DNA from: Acidobacteriota bacterium
GTDB lineage: Bacteria > Acidobacteriota > Blastocatellia > UBA7656
NCBI GenBank assembly: GCA_040754075.1
Contig: JBFMDH010000015.1
Location: 105,535 to 169,534, forward strand
DNA length: 64,000 bases
Direction of reading: 5' to 3'
The notes under the pieces are model-generated. The model was not told the origin of the DNA and made no database searches. It saw only the letters and a list, made by a program, of their open reading frames with translations. This document shows positions 53,293 through 61,544 of the stretch, one piece after another; position 1 is the stretch's first letter; each line of letters starts with the position of its first letter. Both the position numbers and the translations under genes were made by a program.

Positions 53293-53874
53293 CTATCTCT
53301 TTTTGGGGCGCGTGAATTGAGGAAGCCTCGCAGAGTTTTCCGAACACGCCAGCAATTTTTCAAATCGCTTCACTTGTGTTTCTTCGCGTTTGGCGCTTGC
53401 GACCCACCAGTTTGCCGCTTTGCGATAGGCAGCCGGTTGCGATTGAAAAAACGCCCAGGCTTTCGTTCGCGCTTTGAACTGTTCAACGTATTCGATAGGC
53501 AGTTCGACATTTTTTTGTTCGTAAGAATAGATGACCGATTTATGGTCTTTTCGCGCCGCGAAAGCTTTGCGTCCCGCCTCCCTCATCAGTCCCATTTTCG
53601 TGAGTTCACCGACGCGGGCAATGTTAATCGCGCTCCAGGCGCTGGTCGCTTTTCGCGGCGTGAAGCGAATCATATAACGCGCTTCATCAACGGTGCGTTT
53701 GAGTCCGTCAATCCAGCCATAACAAAGCGCCGCGTCCACGGATTGCTGCCAGGTGAGTGTGGCTTTGCCAGTGCCTTTTTTATAATACCCGACCCATAAT
53801 TCGGTTTCGCTGGCGTGATGCTTTGCCAACCATTTGCGAAATTCTTCCAAGGTTTTAAAAAACTTTGCGCTCAT
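53293..53874 (-). CDS. YdeI/OmpD-associated family protein
   Basis: 193 residues. The family pattern starts FFKTLEEFRKWLAKHH and includes ELWVGYYKKGTGKATLTWQQ, VDAALCYGWIDGLKRTVDE and RFTPRKATSAWSAINIARV. A helical C-terminus follows (ANWWVASAKREETQVKRFE). These are cytoplasmic proteins of poorly known role, linked to bacteriocin or antimicrobial-peptide tolerance in some reports. It is independent of its neighbours. Confidence 0.9.
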   Translation of the reverse strand: MSAKFFKTLEEFRKWLAKHHASETELWVGYYKKGTGKATLTWQQSVDAALCYGWIDGLKRTVDEARYMIRFTPRKATSAWSAINIARVGELTKMGLMREAGRKAFAARKDHKSVIYSYEQKNVELPIEYVEQFKARTKAWAFFQSQPAAYRKAANWWVASAKREETQVKRFEKLLACSENSARLPQFTRPKKR

Positions 53875-53940
53875 AGCGATAAATTTGTAATCTTGGATTG
53901 CGTTGAAAATTTTTGAGAGATTAAACTCGCTGTTTCTTAA

Positions 53941-54624
53941 CTAAGATGATTCCCAAGATATATATTCGATAGCTCGCTCTTGTTCCTCATGTAATACAAT
54001 ATTTTGGCGATTGATAAAATCTTTCATTGATTTGTTTGTTGCTTTCGCCATCTTTTCTGCAATTTTTTGGAGAAAACCCGCCCAGTTATTAAAATCAGTT
54101 TTCGTTACACCGAGCGACTGAGCATGAACTAAGCCTCTGGGGGGCGTTGAATTGAGTTTCTGCTCGTGGTATTTATATGTGTAAATCCCCCCATCGTGAA
54201 CAAGTAAATTTCTATCTTTTAAAAACTCGGCATACTTCTTGACCTCGGTACTTGTAAAAGGTGTTATACCTAAAAGATCAAAGTATAAGCTGTTAATAGC
54301 TTTGGCTGAGCCGAAATCATATTTCTCTGATAAAAGTGACCCCAGTGTAAAATTAATTGTCTCTTTGATTTTAAACACATCTTTTAGAGAATTAGAGTCA
54401 TCGCCTCTTTTTTTTATGAAGTTGCTTAGAATCTGAGGACATATATTTATGGCTGCAGCAAATTGATGTTTGCAGAAAGCTTCAAAGTAGGAGGCTAATC
54501 CAATAAAACAAACCGCCACAGTTTTATTTGTGAGCACTCTGTTACCTAAAATACGGTCTTTTGAGGCATCTGCAATTTCAATGAGATCAGATACGTTGCC
54601 ATCGAATATAGCTTTTGGCGGCAC
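53941..54624 (-). CDS. HEPN-like protein, AT-rich
   Basis: 227 residues. The sequence is all-helical with an R-x4-H motif in DRNLLVHDGG (~134-143), as in HEPN/RiboL-PSP-type domains, which are often RNases or TA and defence components. Codon use and base composition are clearly more A/T-rich than the neighbours, so transfer is likely. The start is uncertain: GTG 54624 is used, but the frame reaches a further eight codons upstream (GEFFIGWV). The N-terminus may be truncated. No second toxin-antitoxin gene is next to it. Confidence 0.6.
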   Translation of the reverse strand: MPPKAIFDGNVSDLIEIADASKDRILGNRVLTNKTVAVCFIGLASYFEAFCKHQFAAAINICPQILSNFIKKRGDDSNSLKDVFKIKETINFTLGSLLSEKYDFGSAKAINSLYFDLLGITPFTSTEVKKYAEFLKDRNLLVHDGGIYTYKYHEQKLNSTPPRGLVHAQSLGVTKTDFNNWAGFLQKIAEKMAKATNKSMKDFINRQNIVLHEEQERAIEYISWESS

Positions 54625-54679
54625 CCATCCGATGAAAAATTCACCCTAACTAATTTGATCTTGATTCATAGTAGTTTCA

Positions 54680-55450
54680 CTACTCCGCTGATTGATTGCG
54701 CTGGTAAATCATTCGCAAGCCTTCGAGAGTTAAATCCTGATCGATGGTTTCAATCAAACGTGAGCCTTTGCCGATTAACGATGCCAAGCCGCCGGTCGCC
54801 AGGATATGCGGCTTTTCGCCGAGTTCATCAATCATTCGCTCAAGGATGCCGTCAACCAGACCGATGCTGCCGAAATACAATCCCGATTGCAAACACGCAG
54901 TCGTGCTGGTGCCGATGACTTTTTCGGGATGGCGAATGTCTACACGATAAAGTCGCGCGGCGCGTTGAAAGAGCGCGTCTGCCGAAATCTGTATGCCGGG
55001 ACAGATGACGCCGCCGATGAATTCGCCCTGCCCGGACACCACATCGAAATTCGTCCCTGTGCCGAAATCAACGATAATGCAGGGACCACCGTATTTTTCA
55101 TAAGCGGCTACGGCGTTGACGATTCTATCCGAACCGGCTTCCGATGGGTTATCAATCAACACCGGCATTCCGGCATTCGCCGTGTTGACAAACAGCGGCT
55201 TCAAATTGAAAAACTTTTCCGCCATCTTGAACAGCGTGAAATCAAGCGGCGGCACCACCGATGAAATCGCCATGTCGGTGATGGTTGTCGAAGGCAAATC
55301 GCAAAGGTGCAGAAGCGACCGGCACATCATGCCGTATTCATCGACTGTGCGTTGACGTTCGCTGGTGAGTCGCCAGCTTTGCGCCAACGTGTTGCCGTCA
55401 TACAAACCAAGTGTGGTATTGGAATTTCCTACATCAAGAACCAGTAACAT
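54680..55450 (-). CDS. coaX: Type III pantothenate kinase
   Basis: 256 residues. It phosphorylates pantothenate, the first step to coenzyme A. Signatures are LLVLDVGNSNTTLGLYDG at the start, ISSVVPPLD, IDNPSEAGSDRIVNAVAAYE, CIIVDFGTGTNFDVV and GGVICPGIQISADALF. ATG 55450 follows GAGGAT. It lies in a vitamin/cofactor group (nadC, birA, coaX); a heptamer repeat separates it from birA. Confidence 0.96.
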   Translation of the reverse strand: MLLVLDVGNSNTTLGLYDGNTLAQSWRLTSERQRTVDEYGMMCRSLLHLCDLPSTTITDMAISSVVPPLDFTLFKMAEKFFNLKPLFVNTANAGMPVLIDNPSEAGSDRIVNAVAAYEKYGGPCIIVDFGTGTNFDVVSGQGEFIGGVICPGIQISADALFQRAARLYRVDIRHPEKVIGTSTTACLQSGLYFGSIGLVDGILERMIDELGEKPHILATGGLASLIGKGSRLIETIDQDLTLEGLRMIYQRNQSAE

Positions 55451-55460
55451 AAATCCTCAT

Positions 55461-55620
55461 GAGTCGAGAGTCTGGAGTCTGTAAGAAAGTATGAAGTAGG
55501 TACGATGAACGATGAACAATAGAGGTTCAGAGTATGTATTACTAACGCTCTATTGTTCATCGTTCCTACTTCATCGTTCATCGTTTTCGACTCCAGACTT
55601 CAGACTCCAGACTCCAGACT
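55461..55620. repeat. Heptamer inverted repeat between coaX and birA (element 5)
   Basis: GAGTCGA and two GAGTCTG units (55461-55481) face four GACTCCA-type units (55589-55616). The interior has two GATGAAC units (55504-55517) and complementary GTTCATC units (55555-55582); GAACGATGAACAATAGAG pairs perfectly with its partner. The right arm encodes the birA C-terminus. Confidence 0.85.
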
Positions 55621-56409
55621 TCTTATTGTGATGTCGCCTGAAACGATCTCGCGTATTTGACCATCGTCAAGTTCGACGAGTAATGCGCCGCTAGCGGTTA
55701 AACCGCGCGTCGTGCCTTCGATTATCGAATCGTTTGAGATGACGCGGATTTTCGCGTCGCGCGCGTAACTTGAAAGTGTTTGCCAACCTTCGATGATTGC
55801 CGCTGGGTTGGCGAGCGCCTCTATGTACCAGTGATTTAATTTTACGAGTAACGGTTCAAGAAACTCGTCGGGCGTGATGCCGAGGTTCGCTTCGATGCGA
55901 AGCGATGTGGCGATGGTTTTTAATTCATCGGGAAAATCCGGTTGCGCGATGTTTACGCCGATGCCGAGAATGGCATATTCCAATTTATTTTCGGTGATGG
56001 ACGATTCGACCAATATGCCGCAGATTTTTTTGCCGTTTACCAGAATGTCATTCGGATATTTGATGTCGGCTGGAGTGTGAAAATCCTGTATCAAGGTTTC
56101 GGCGACCGCGATGGCGGCGGCGAGCGTGATAAACGCGGCGCGCGCCGGCGATGCGTTGGGTCTGAGGATGATTGACAGGTAAAGCCCTGCGCCTGCCGGT
56201 GAATTCCAGTTGCGCCCCAGGCGACCTCTACCGGCAGTCTGTTCGCGGGCGACCACGCAAACCCCTTCGGCTGCGCCTTGGTTTGCGAGTTTGCGCGCCT
56301 CGGTGTTGGTCGAATCGAGGGTGTCAAAATGAAGGGTGGTTGCGCCTAAAATCTTTTCATGATCCGGGCGCGTGGAGATATTTACAGGGGATGGAACTTC
56401 GGTTGTCAT
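55600..56409 (-). CDS. birA: Biotin-[acetyl-CoA carboxylase] ligase
   Basis: 269 residues. It attaches biotin to the carboxyl carrier protein. The ligase core is complete: GRGRLGRNWNSPAGAGLYLS (biotin/ATP loop), KYPNDILVNGKKICGILVES and GIGVNI. The N-terminal DNA-binding domain of repressor-type BirA is absent, so it does not regulate transcription. The last residues, SLESGV, come from the heptamer repeat. ATG 56409. The following gene is coaX, preceded by the repeat. Confidence 0.95.
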   Translation of the reverse strand: MTTEVPSPVNISTRPDHEKILGATTLHFDTLDSTNTEARKLANQGAAEGVCVVAREQTAGRGRLGRNWNSPAGAGLYLSIILRPNASPARAAFITLAAAIAVAETLIQDFHTPADIKYPNDILVNGKKICGILVESSITENKLEYAILGIGVNIAQPDFPDELKTIATSLRIEANLGITPDEFLEPLLVKLNHWYIEALANPAAIIEGWQTLSSYARDAKIRVISNDSIIEGTTRGLTASGALLVELDDGQIREIVSGDITIRSLESGV

Positions 56410-56418
56410 GCCGGAAAG

Positions 56419-56823
56419 TTATTTTCGCATTGCCAGTTCGACGAAACGATTGGTGGCATTGAGCGCCGCTTTTGCGGTGGCATCCAGTTCGTTGGTGGTA
56501 ATCGGACAACTGCCGAAGACCTGCACCTGTTTGTTCTCGAAATCAATATCGACCAGTAAGGCGATGAGATTTTTGCCGAGCGCGTGAACGTGGTCTAAAT
56601 CGCCGAGGCGGCAATTGAAGCGATTTTCAACAGCCTCCTTGACGGCATCGAGCGTGAGGCTGGCGACGACTTTCAACTGCTGCATCGCCTCTTTGCTGCT
56701 GTTGCCGGTCTTTTGAATGGCGCGACTGGTAAAGGTGAGACCGACTTCAATCAGGCACTCGCTGTCCGTTTCATCTGTAACCTTTACATGGTCGAAACGC
56801 AGTCTTTCGGTTCCATTAATCAT
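56419..56823 (-). CDS. Conserved hypothetical protein (134 aa)
   Basis: Not recognised as a named family. An alpha/beta protein with VTDETDSECLIEVGLTFTSR and LATLTLDAVKEA-like segments; it has no signal peptide. It sits in the nadC-birA operon (gap ~50 bp from nadC, 9 bp to birA), with AGGAGAG upstream of ATG 56823. Its position suggests a role tied to cofactor metabolism, but this is only context. Confidence 0.75.
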   Translation of the reverse strand: MINGTERLRFDHVKVTDETDSECLIEVGLTFTSRAIQKTGNSSKEAMQQLKVVASLTLDAVKEAVENRFNCRLGDLDHVHALGKNLIALLVDIDFENKQVQVFGSCPITTNELDATAKAALNATNRFVELAMRK

Positions 56824-56873
56824 GGTTAAAAACTTTCTCTCCTGATTTTTTTCCTCGGACTATAAACAAAAAT

Positions 56874-57725
56874 TTATATTGGCGCGATTTTTAAACTGAT
56901 GTCCATCGCGGTTGCCGAATGGGTCATCGCGCCAACCGAAATTAAATCCACGCCGGTTTCGGCAATCTCGCGCACGGTGTTCAAATTGACGCCGCCTGAA
57001 GCTTCGATCAAAACATTGGGCGCGGCATCGCGAATCATCTTCACACATTCACGCAATTCATCCGGGTTCATGTTGTCGAGCATGATGACATCGGCTCGTG
57101 CCGCGAGCGCCTCCGCGAGTTGCGTTTGGTGAGCAATTTCGACTTCGATTTTGAGCAAATGATGCGCCGTCTCTCTGGCGTATTCAATTGCCCGACGAAC
57201 ACCTCCGGCAAGCGCGATGTGATTATCTTTGATTAACACGCCATCGTCCAATCCGAAACGATGATTAGTGCCGCCGCCGACGCTCACCGCGTATTTTTCA
57301 AGCAGACGAAGCCCCGGCGTGGTCTTTCGCGTATCGGCGACTCTGGCTCTGGTGCCGGCGATTTTTTCAACAAAAGCGCGTGTCAAGGTTGCAATGCCCG
57401 ATAAGCGTTGCAGTAGATTGAGTGCCGTGCGTTCGCCCGCAAGCAGCGTGGTCGCCAAGCCTTCGACCTGCGCAAAGACCGTGCCTTTGTTAATCGTGTC
57501 GCCATCAAAAGCAAATGATTCCAGGCGAATGTCCGGGTCGAGCGCGATGAATACGGCTTCGGCGAGTTCGATGCCGCAAAGCACCAAATCCTGTTTGGCT
57601 AAAAACTTTCCGCGCCCGCGTGTGCCGCCGCGCACGGTGGCTTGCGAAGTGATGTCGCCGCGCCCCAAGTCTTCTTTTAAAAAATCGGAAACGTAAGCGT
57701 AGATGATTGATTGGTCGAGTTGCAT
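56874..57725 (-). CDS. nadC: Nicotinate-nucleotide pyrophosphorylase (carboxylating)
   Basis: 283 residues. It converts quinolinate and PRPP to nicotinate mononucleotide in NAD synthesis. It shows EDLGRGDITS, ARVADTRKTTPGLRLLEKYA, GGGTNHRFGLDDGVLIKDNH, IEVEIAH and LDNMNPDELR. The typical length is met. The ATG at 57725 has no clear Shine-Dalgarno; a 9-nt tandem repeat starts 8 bp upstream. Confidence 0.96.
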   Translation of the reverse strand: MQLDQSIIYAYVSDFLKEDLGRGDITSQATVRGGTRGRGKFLAKQDLVLCGIELAEAVFIALDPDIRLESFAFDGDTINKGTVFAQVEGLATTLLAGERTALNLLQRLSGIATLTRAFVEKIAGTRARVADTRKTTPGLRLLEKYAVSVGGGTNHRFGLDDGVLIKDNHIALAGGVRRAIEYARETAHHLLKIEVEIAHQTQLAEALAARADVIMLDNMNPDELRECVKMIRDAAPNVLIEASGGVNLNTVREIAETGVDLISVGAMTHSATAMDISLKIAPI

Positions 57726-57732
57726 ATTTTCT

Positions 57733-57795
57733 AGTCTAGCGAGTCCGGCGAGTCTTGCCAGTCCAGCGAGTTTTGTCAGTCTAGTGAGTTGTTTG
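57733..57795. repeat. Nine-nt tandem repeat upstream of nadC
   Basis: Seven copies of an AGTCYRGCG-type unit in a row (AGTCTAGCG, AGTCCGGCG, AGTCTTGCC, AGTCCAGCG, AGTTTTGTC, AGTCTAGTG, AGTTGTTTG). It sits where the nadC promoter or ribosome site should be. Confidence 0.75.
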
Positions 57796-57820
57796 AAACT
57801 ATTTAGTTCTGAATTCGCTC

Positions 57821-57967
57821 AACCCCGAAAGGCAATGGCATTAAGTTAAAGAAAATCTCTTACTGGGAGCGCAGACGTCCACGTCCGCAAGTCTCGGTAG
57901 TAACCGGAGCGGACGTGGATGTCCGCGCTCCCAGTCTTAACTTAATGCCATTGTCCCTTCGGGGCTT
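57821..57967. repeat. 147-bp nested palindromic element (MITE/REP-like)
   Basis: Outer arms of about 30 bp (57821-57848 and 57937-57967) include an exact 17-bp CAATGGCATTAAGTTAA. The inner arms (57862-57888 and its reverse complement 57908-57934) share ACTGGGAGCG and match at 25 of 27. It lies between valS (end) and nadC (start) and encodes nothing. Confidence 0.75.
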
Positions 57968-58013
57968 TTAAACATCTTTCAATTCCATCTCTGGACATTG
58001 GTTGTCGTTATGT

Positions 58014-60692
58014 TTAACTGAAATTTTTCAAACTCGCCTGTAATTTTTCGATTTCGTCCGTAAGTTCCGCTTGCCGGTCGCGTGCCTGTTGGACAACATC
58101 GGCGGCGGCGCGTTCAACAAACGACGGATTGTTTAAACGACCTGCCAGTCCGCCAAGTTCCTTCTCACGTTTGGCAATCTCTTTGTTGATGCGGTCTTTC
58201 TCTTTTTCGACGTCAATCAAACCTTCGAGCGGAACGAGCAAATCGACATTTGCGACAATCCCCCGCGCCGAATTTTTTATCTCCGGCAAAGCATCGGCAA
58301 TGGTCAATTCTTCAATGCGAACCAGACGCTTGATGTTTTCAGCGTTGCCATTGATTAACTGTTTGGTCACAGCGTCTGCGGTCGCCAACGTTACATTGAT
58401 TTTCGCGGAAGCCGCAATATTGACCTCCGAACGAATATTACGCAACTTGCTAATCACGCCGATTAACACACCCATGCGCGCGCGCGCTTCCTCATCTTCG
58501 TGCGCGGCGTCAGCAGTCGGGAAACTGCTGATGGAAACCGACTCGCCTTCGTGCGGCAGACGCTGCCAGATTTCTTCGGTGACAAACGGCATCAACGGAT
58601 GCAGTAATCGCAAACTCTTTTCGAGAATATAAACAATGCGACAACGCGCGGCGCGCACTTCGTCGGTGTCTTCTTGCGAGGTGACTGCCGACTTCGAGAG
58701 TTCGATGTACCAATCGCAGAAATCATCCCAGAAGAAACGATAAAGCGTTTGCGCCGCATCATTCATTCGATAATCATCGAGCGCGGCGGTCACTTCTTTA
58801 GTCGTTTCATTCAAACGGTCAAGAATCCAGCGGTCAGCCAACCCATCGGAGGCAATCCATTTGGCTTCGATGCCCGCGCCCGAACCGAGATTCATCATCA
58901 CGAAACGCGAGGCGTTCCAGATTTTATTGGCGAAATTGCGCGCCTCTTCGACCTGTTTATGGCGCACGGGTTTATCGGTTTCTTTGTCGCGTTCAAGCGG
59001 CGCAAAGCGTATATCCTGACCTTTGGCGCAACGCGCCAGCAAAGCAAAACGCAAAGCATCCGCGCCGTAGAGTTCAATCACTTCGAGCGGGTCAACGCCG
59101 TTGCCTTTGTTTTTGCTCATGCGTTCGCCTTTGTGGTCGAGCACGGTCGCGTAAATGTAAACGTCTTGAAAGGGAATCTGCTGCTCAAAATAAAGCCCGG
59201 TCATTATCATTCGCGCCACCCACAGGTAAAGAATCTCCTGCGCCGTAATCAACACATCGGTCGGGTAAAACTCTTTCAGGTCAGGGGCGGTTTTATCGGG
59301 CCAACCGAGCGTCGCATGGGGCCAGAGCGCAGATGAAAACCAGGTGTCGAGTACGTCTTCATCTTGCCGCACCGCTTTGCCACCGGCTTTCTCGCGGGCT
59401 TCGGCTTCGTTTTTAGCGGCAAATTGTTCGCCGTCTTCGGTGTACCAGACCGGTATGCGATGCCCCCACCACAACTGCCGCGAGATGCACCAGTCTTTGA
59501 TGTTTTCCATCCAGTTGAGATAAATGCGCGTATAGCGTTCAGGCACAAAACGCACACGTCCATCTTTTACGCAATCGATTGCCGGTTGCGCGAGTTCTTT
59601 CATCTTCACATACCACTGCTCGGAAAGACGCGGTTCGATGACCGTTTTACAGCGGTCGCAAAGCGCCGTGGGCACCGTGTAATCTTCGATTTTTTCGACC
59701 AAGCCTTGGGCTTCGAGGTCAGCCACGACTTTTTTGCGCGCCTCGAAACGGTCAAGCCCTGCGTAAGCCGCGCCTGCATCTGCGGTCATCTTCGCGTGTT
59801 CATCAATCACCACAACCTGCGCGAGATTGTGGCGCAATCCGCACTCGTAGTCGTTGGCGTCGTGCGCGGGCGTGACTTTCACTGCGCCGGTGCCGAATTC
59901 TTTTTCCACAAACTCATCGGCGACCAAAGGAATTTCGCGCCCGACAAGCGGCAGGATAAGGGTTTTGCCGATATGCTCCGCGTAGCGTTCGTCTTTGGGG
60001 TTTACCGCAACGCCTGTATCGCCAAGCATGGTTTCGGGGCGGGTGGTGGCGACCACGACGAACCCAGAGCCGTCTTTATAAGGGTAACGCAAGTGATAGA
60101 GATGACCTTTGCGGTCTTGACGGTCAATTTCGATGTCGGAGATAGCGGTCATACATCGCGGGCACCAGTTGGTGATGCGGTTGCCGCGATAGATGTAGCC
60201 TTTGTTCCACCAGTCAACGAAACATTCCAACACCGCGTCAACATAAGCGTCATCCAGCGTGAAGCGCAAACGGCTCCAATCGAATGAACAACCGAGCCTG
60301 TACATCTGCTCGATGATGACATTGCCGTATTCGTTGACCCAGTCCCAGATTTGTTCGACCAGTTTTTCACGACCCAAATCGTGACGTGATTTGTGCTGTT
60401 CGTTTTTGATTTTTCTTTCAACCACATTTTGCGTGGCGATGCCTGCGTGGTCGGTGCCCGGCAGACAAAGGGTTTTAAACCCCTGCATGCGTTTCCAGCG
60501 AATCAAGGTGTCGTGAATCGTGTAACAGAGCGCGTGCCCGATGTGCAGCGATCCCGTGACATTAGGCGGCGGGATGGTGATGGTGTAGGTTTTGCCGTCG
60601 CCCGTCGGCTTGAAATAGCCTTTATCTTTCCAGATGGGATACCACTTCTGTTCAACGCTATGCGGTTCGTAAGCTTTCGGAATTTCAATCAT
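58014..60692 (-). CDS. valS: Valyl-tRNA synthetase
   Basis: 892 residues. It charges tRNA-Val. The HIGH motif is PPPNVTGSLHIGHAL and the KMSKS motif is ERMSKNKGNG. The editing domain (TTRPETMLGDTGVAV, TPAHDANDYECG) and a C-terminal coiled coil (KEKDRINKEIAKREKELGG) are present. The length is typical. ATG 60692 begins MIEIPKAYEPHSVEQKWYP. No T-box or other leader was found in the 304-bp upstream gap. Confidence 0.97.
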   Translation of the reverse strand: MIEIPKAYEPHSVEQKWYPIWKDKGYFKPTGDGKTYTITIPPPNVTGSLHIGHALCYTIHDTLIRWKRMQGFKTLCLPGTDHAGIATQNVVERKIKNEQHKSRHDLGREKLVEQIWDWVNEYGNVIIEQMYRLGCSFDWSRLRFTLDDAYVDAVLECFVDWWNKGYIYRGNRITNWCPRCMTAISDIEIDRQDRKGHLYHLRYPYKDGSGFVVVATTRPETMLGDTGVAVNPKDERYAEHIGKTLILPLVGREIPLVADEFVEKEFGTGAVKVTPAHDANDYECGLRHNLAQVVVIDEHAKMTADAGAAYAGLDRFEARKKVVADLEAQGLVEKIEDYTVPTALCDRCKTVIEPRLSEQWYVKMKELAQPAIDCVKDGRVRFVPERYTRIYLNWMENIKDWCISRQLWWGHRIPVWYTEDGEQFAAKNEAEAREKAGGKAVRQDEDVLDTWFSSALWPHATLGWPDKTAPDLKEFYPTDVLITAQEILYLWVARMIMTGLYFEQQIPFQDVYIYATVLDHKGERMSKNKGNGVDPLEVIELYGADALRFALLARCAKGQDIRFAPLERDKETDKPVRHKQVEEARNFANKIWNASRFVMMNLGSGAGIEAKWIASDGLADRWILDRLNETTKEVTAALDDYRMNDAAQTLYRFFWDDFCDWYIELSKSAVTSQEDTDEVRAARCRIVYILEKSLRLLHPLMPFVTEEIWQRLPHEGESVSISSFPTADAAHEDEEARARMGVLIGVISKLRNIRSEVNIAASAKINVTLATADAVTKQLINGNAENIKRLVRIEELTIADALPEIKNSARGIVANVDLLVPLEGLIDVEKEKDRINKEIAKREKELGGLAGRLNNPSFVERAAADVVQQARDRQAELTDEIEKLQASLKNFS

Positions 60693-60996
60693 ATGGTTTA
60701 AGTATATTCTCTCTGTAAAGTGATTTAATGATTAAACCTCAAATTAAAAAGGATGAATGAGCGATGGTCAACCTTGCGCTTGGGATTGAAGAGATGAGAC
60801 GTACAAAGTAATCCGCCCAATCCGTTTAATCCGGGGATAAATTATTTTCATTGATAAAAGCGATAGGTGAATGTATGTGAACCTCTTGAAACCTGTGCGA
60901 TAAAAATTAGAGGCGAAAAGTTTGAATGAATCGGGTACAATCGCCCGACTGAAAAAAATCAGTTCGGCAGTGCATCAAAACTTTGGGAGCGTGAAA
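60693..60996. other. Divergent valS/DUF4189 gap
   Basis: These 304 bases hold the two promoters but no recognisable gene or motif. A frame from TTG 60922 leads into the DUF4189 gene and is judged untranslated at that end. Confidence 0.4.
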
Positions 60997-61374
60997 GTGA
61001 AAAAAATTCTCTTGGCGGTATTTCTGGCTTTGTGGTGGGTATCGGTTGTTCTGGCAAGCGGCGGTTTGCATAGCAGCAGGCGCAACAACTGGGGAGCGAT
61101 TGCTTATTCAAAATCATCAGGAAGAATCGGCTATTCATACGACTATGCAACCGAAGCGCAGGCTATCAATTCGGCGGTTGAAAGATGCGGGGTGCGCGAT
61201 TGTCAGGCAGTCGTCTGGTTCGTCAATGGGTGCGGCGCATTGGCAAAAGGCGACAAAGGATATGGCTGGGCAATTGGCGCTTCAAGAAGTGAAGCCGAAG
61301 GCAAGGCGCTTGCAGAATGCCGTAAACGCGGCGGCGGTTGCCGGATTGTGCAATGGGCTTGCACCTCAAGATGA
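60997..61374 (+). CDS. Small exported DUF4189 protein
   Basis: About 125 residues. A signal peptide (KILLAVFLALWWVSVVLASG) precedes a DUF4189-like domain with WGAIAYSKSSGRIGYSYDYA, NSAVERCGVRDCQAVVWFVN and SEAEGKALAECRKRGGGCRI. Its cysteines are paired as in the family and probably form disulphides. Function unknown. The start is uncertain (GTG 60997 or GTG 60991); GGGAG lies 9 bases before the former. It is terminated by a strong hairpin. Confidence 0.8.
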   Translation: MKKILLAVFLALWWVSVVLASGGLHSSRRNNWGAIAYSKSSGRIGYSYDYATEAQAINSAVERCGVRDCQAVVWFVNGCGALAKGDKGYGWAIGASRSEAEGKALAECRKRGGGCRIVQWACTSR

Positions 61375-61462
61375 GGCGAACCATCTTCGAGTTCACCCCC
61401 GATAAAAAATTTGCAAAAAGCGCGCAATGATTTTCTCTACAAAAAATCATTGCCCTGCAAAT

Positions 61463-61507
61463 AAAAAAGATGAAGCAAGAACCAGCGATTCTTGCTTCAT
61501 CTTTTTT
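61463..61507. terminator. Strong bidirectional terminator
   Basis: Arms 61463-61481 and 61489-61507 (19 bp, perfect, A6 to T6) around a 7-nt loop. It ends the DUF4189 transcript and the convergent response-regulator transcript. Confidence 0.92.
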
Positions 61508-61544
61508 TATGCTAAAGCGGTTTAATAATTTGTAGCGCCCGGCT

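Noticed and set aside
60693..60920. T-box leader for valS
   Set aside because: No specifier loop, AGGGTGG-type box or antiterminator was seen, and T-boxes are rare outside Firmicutes and relatives.
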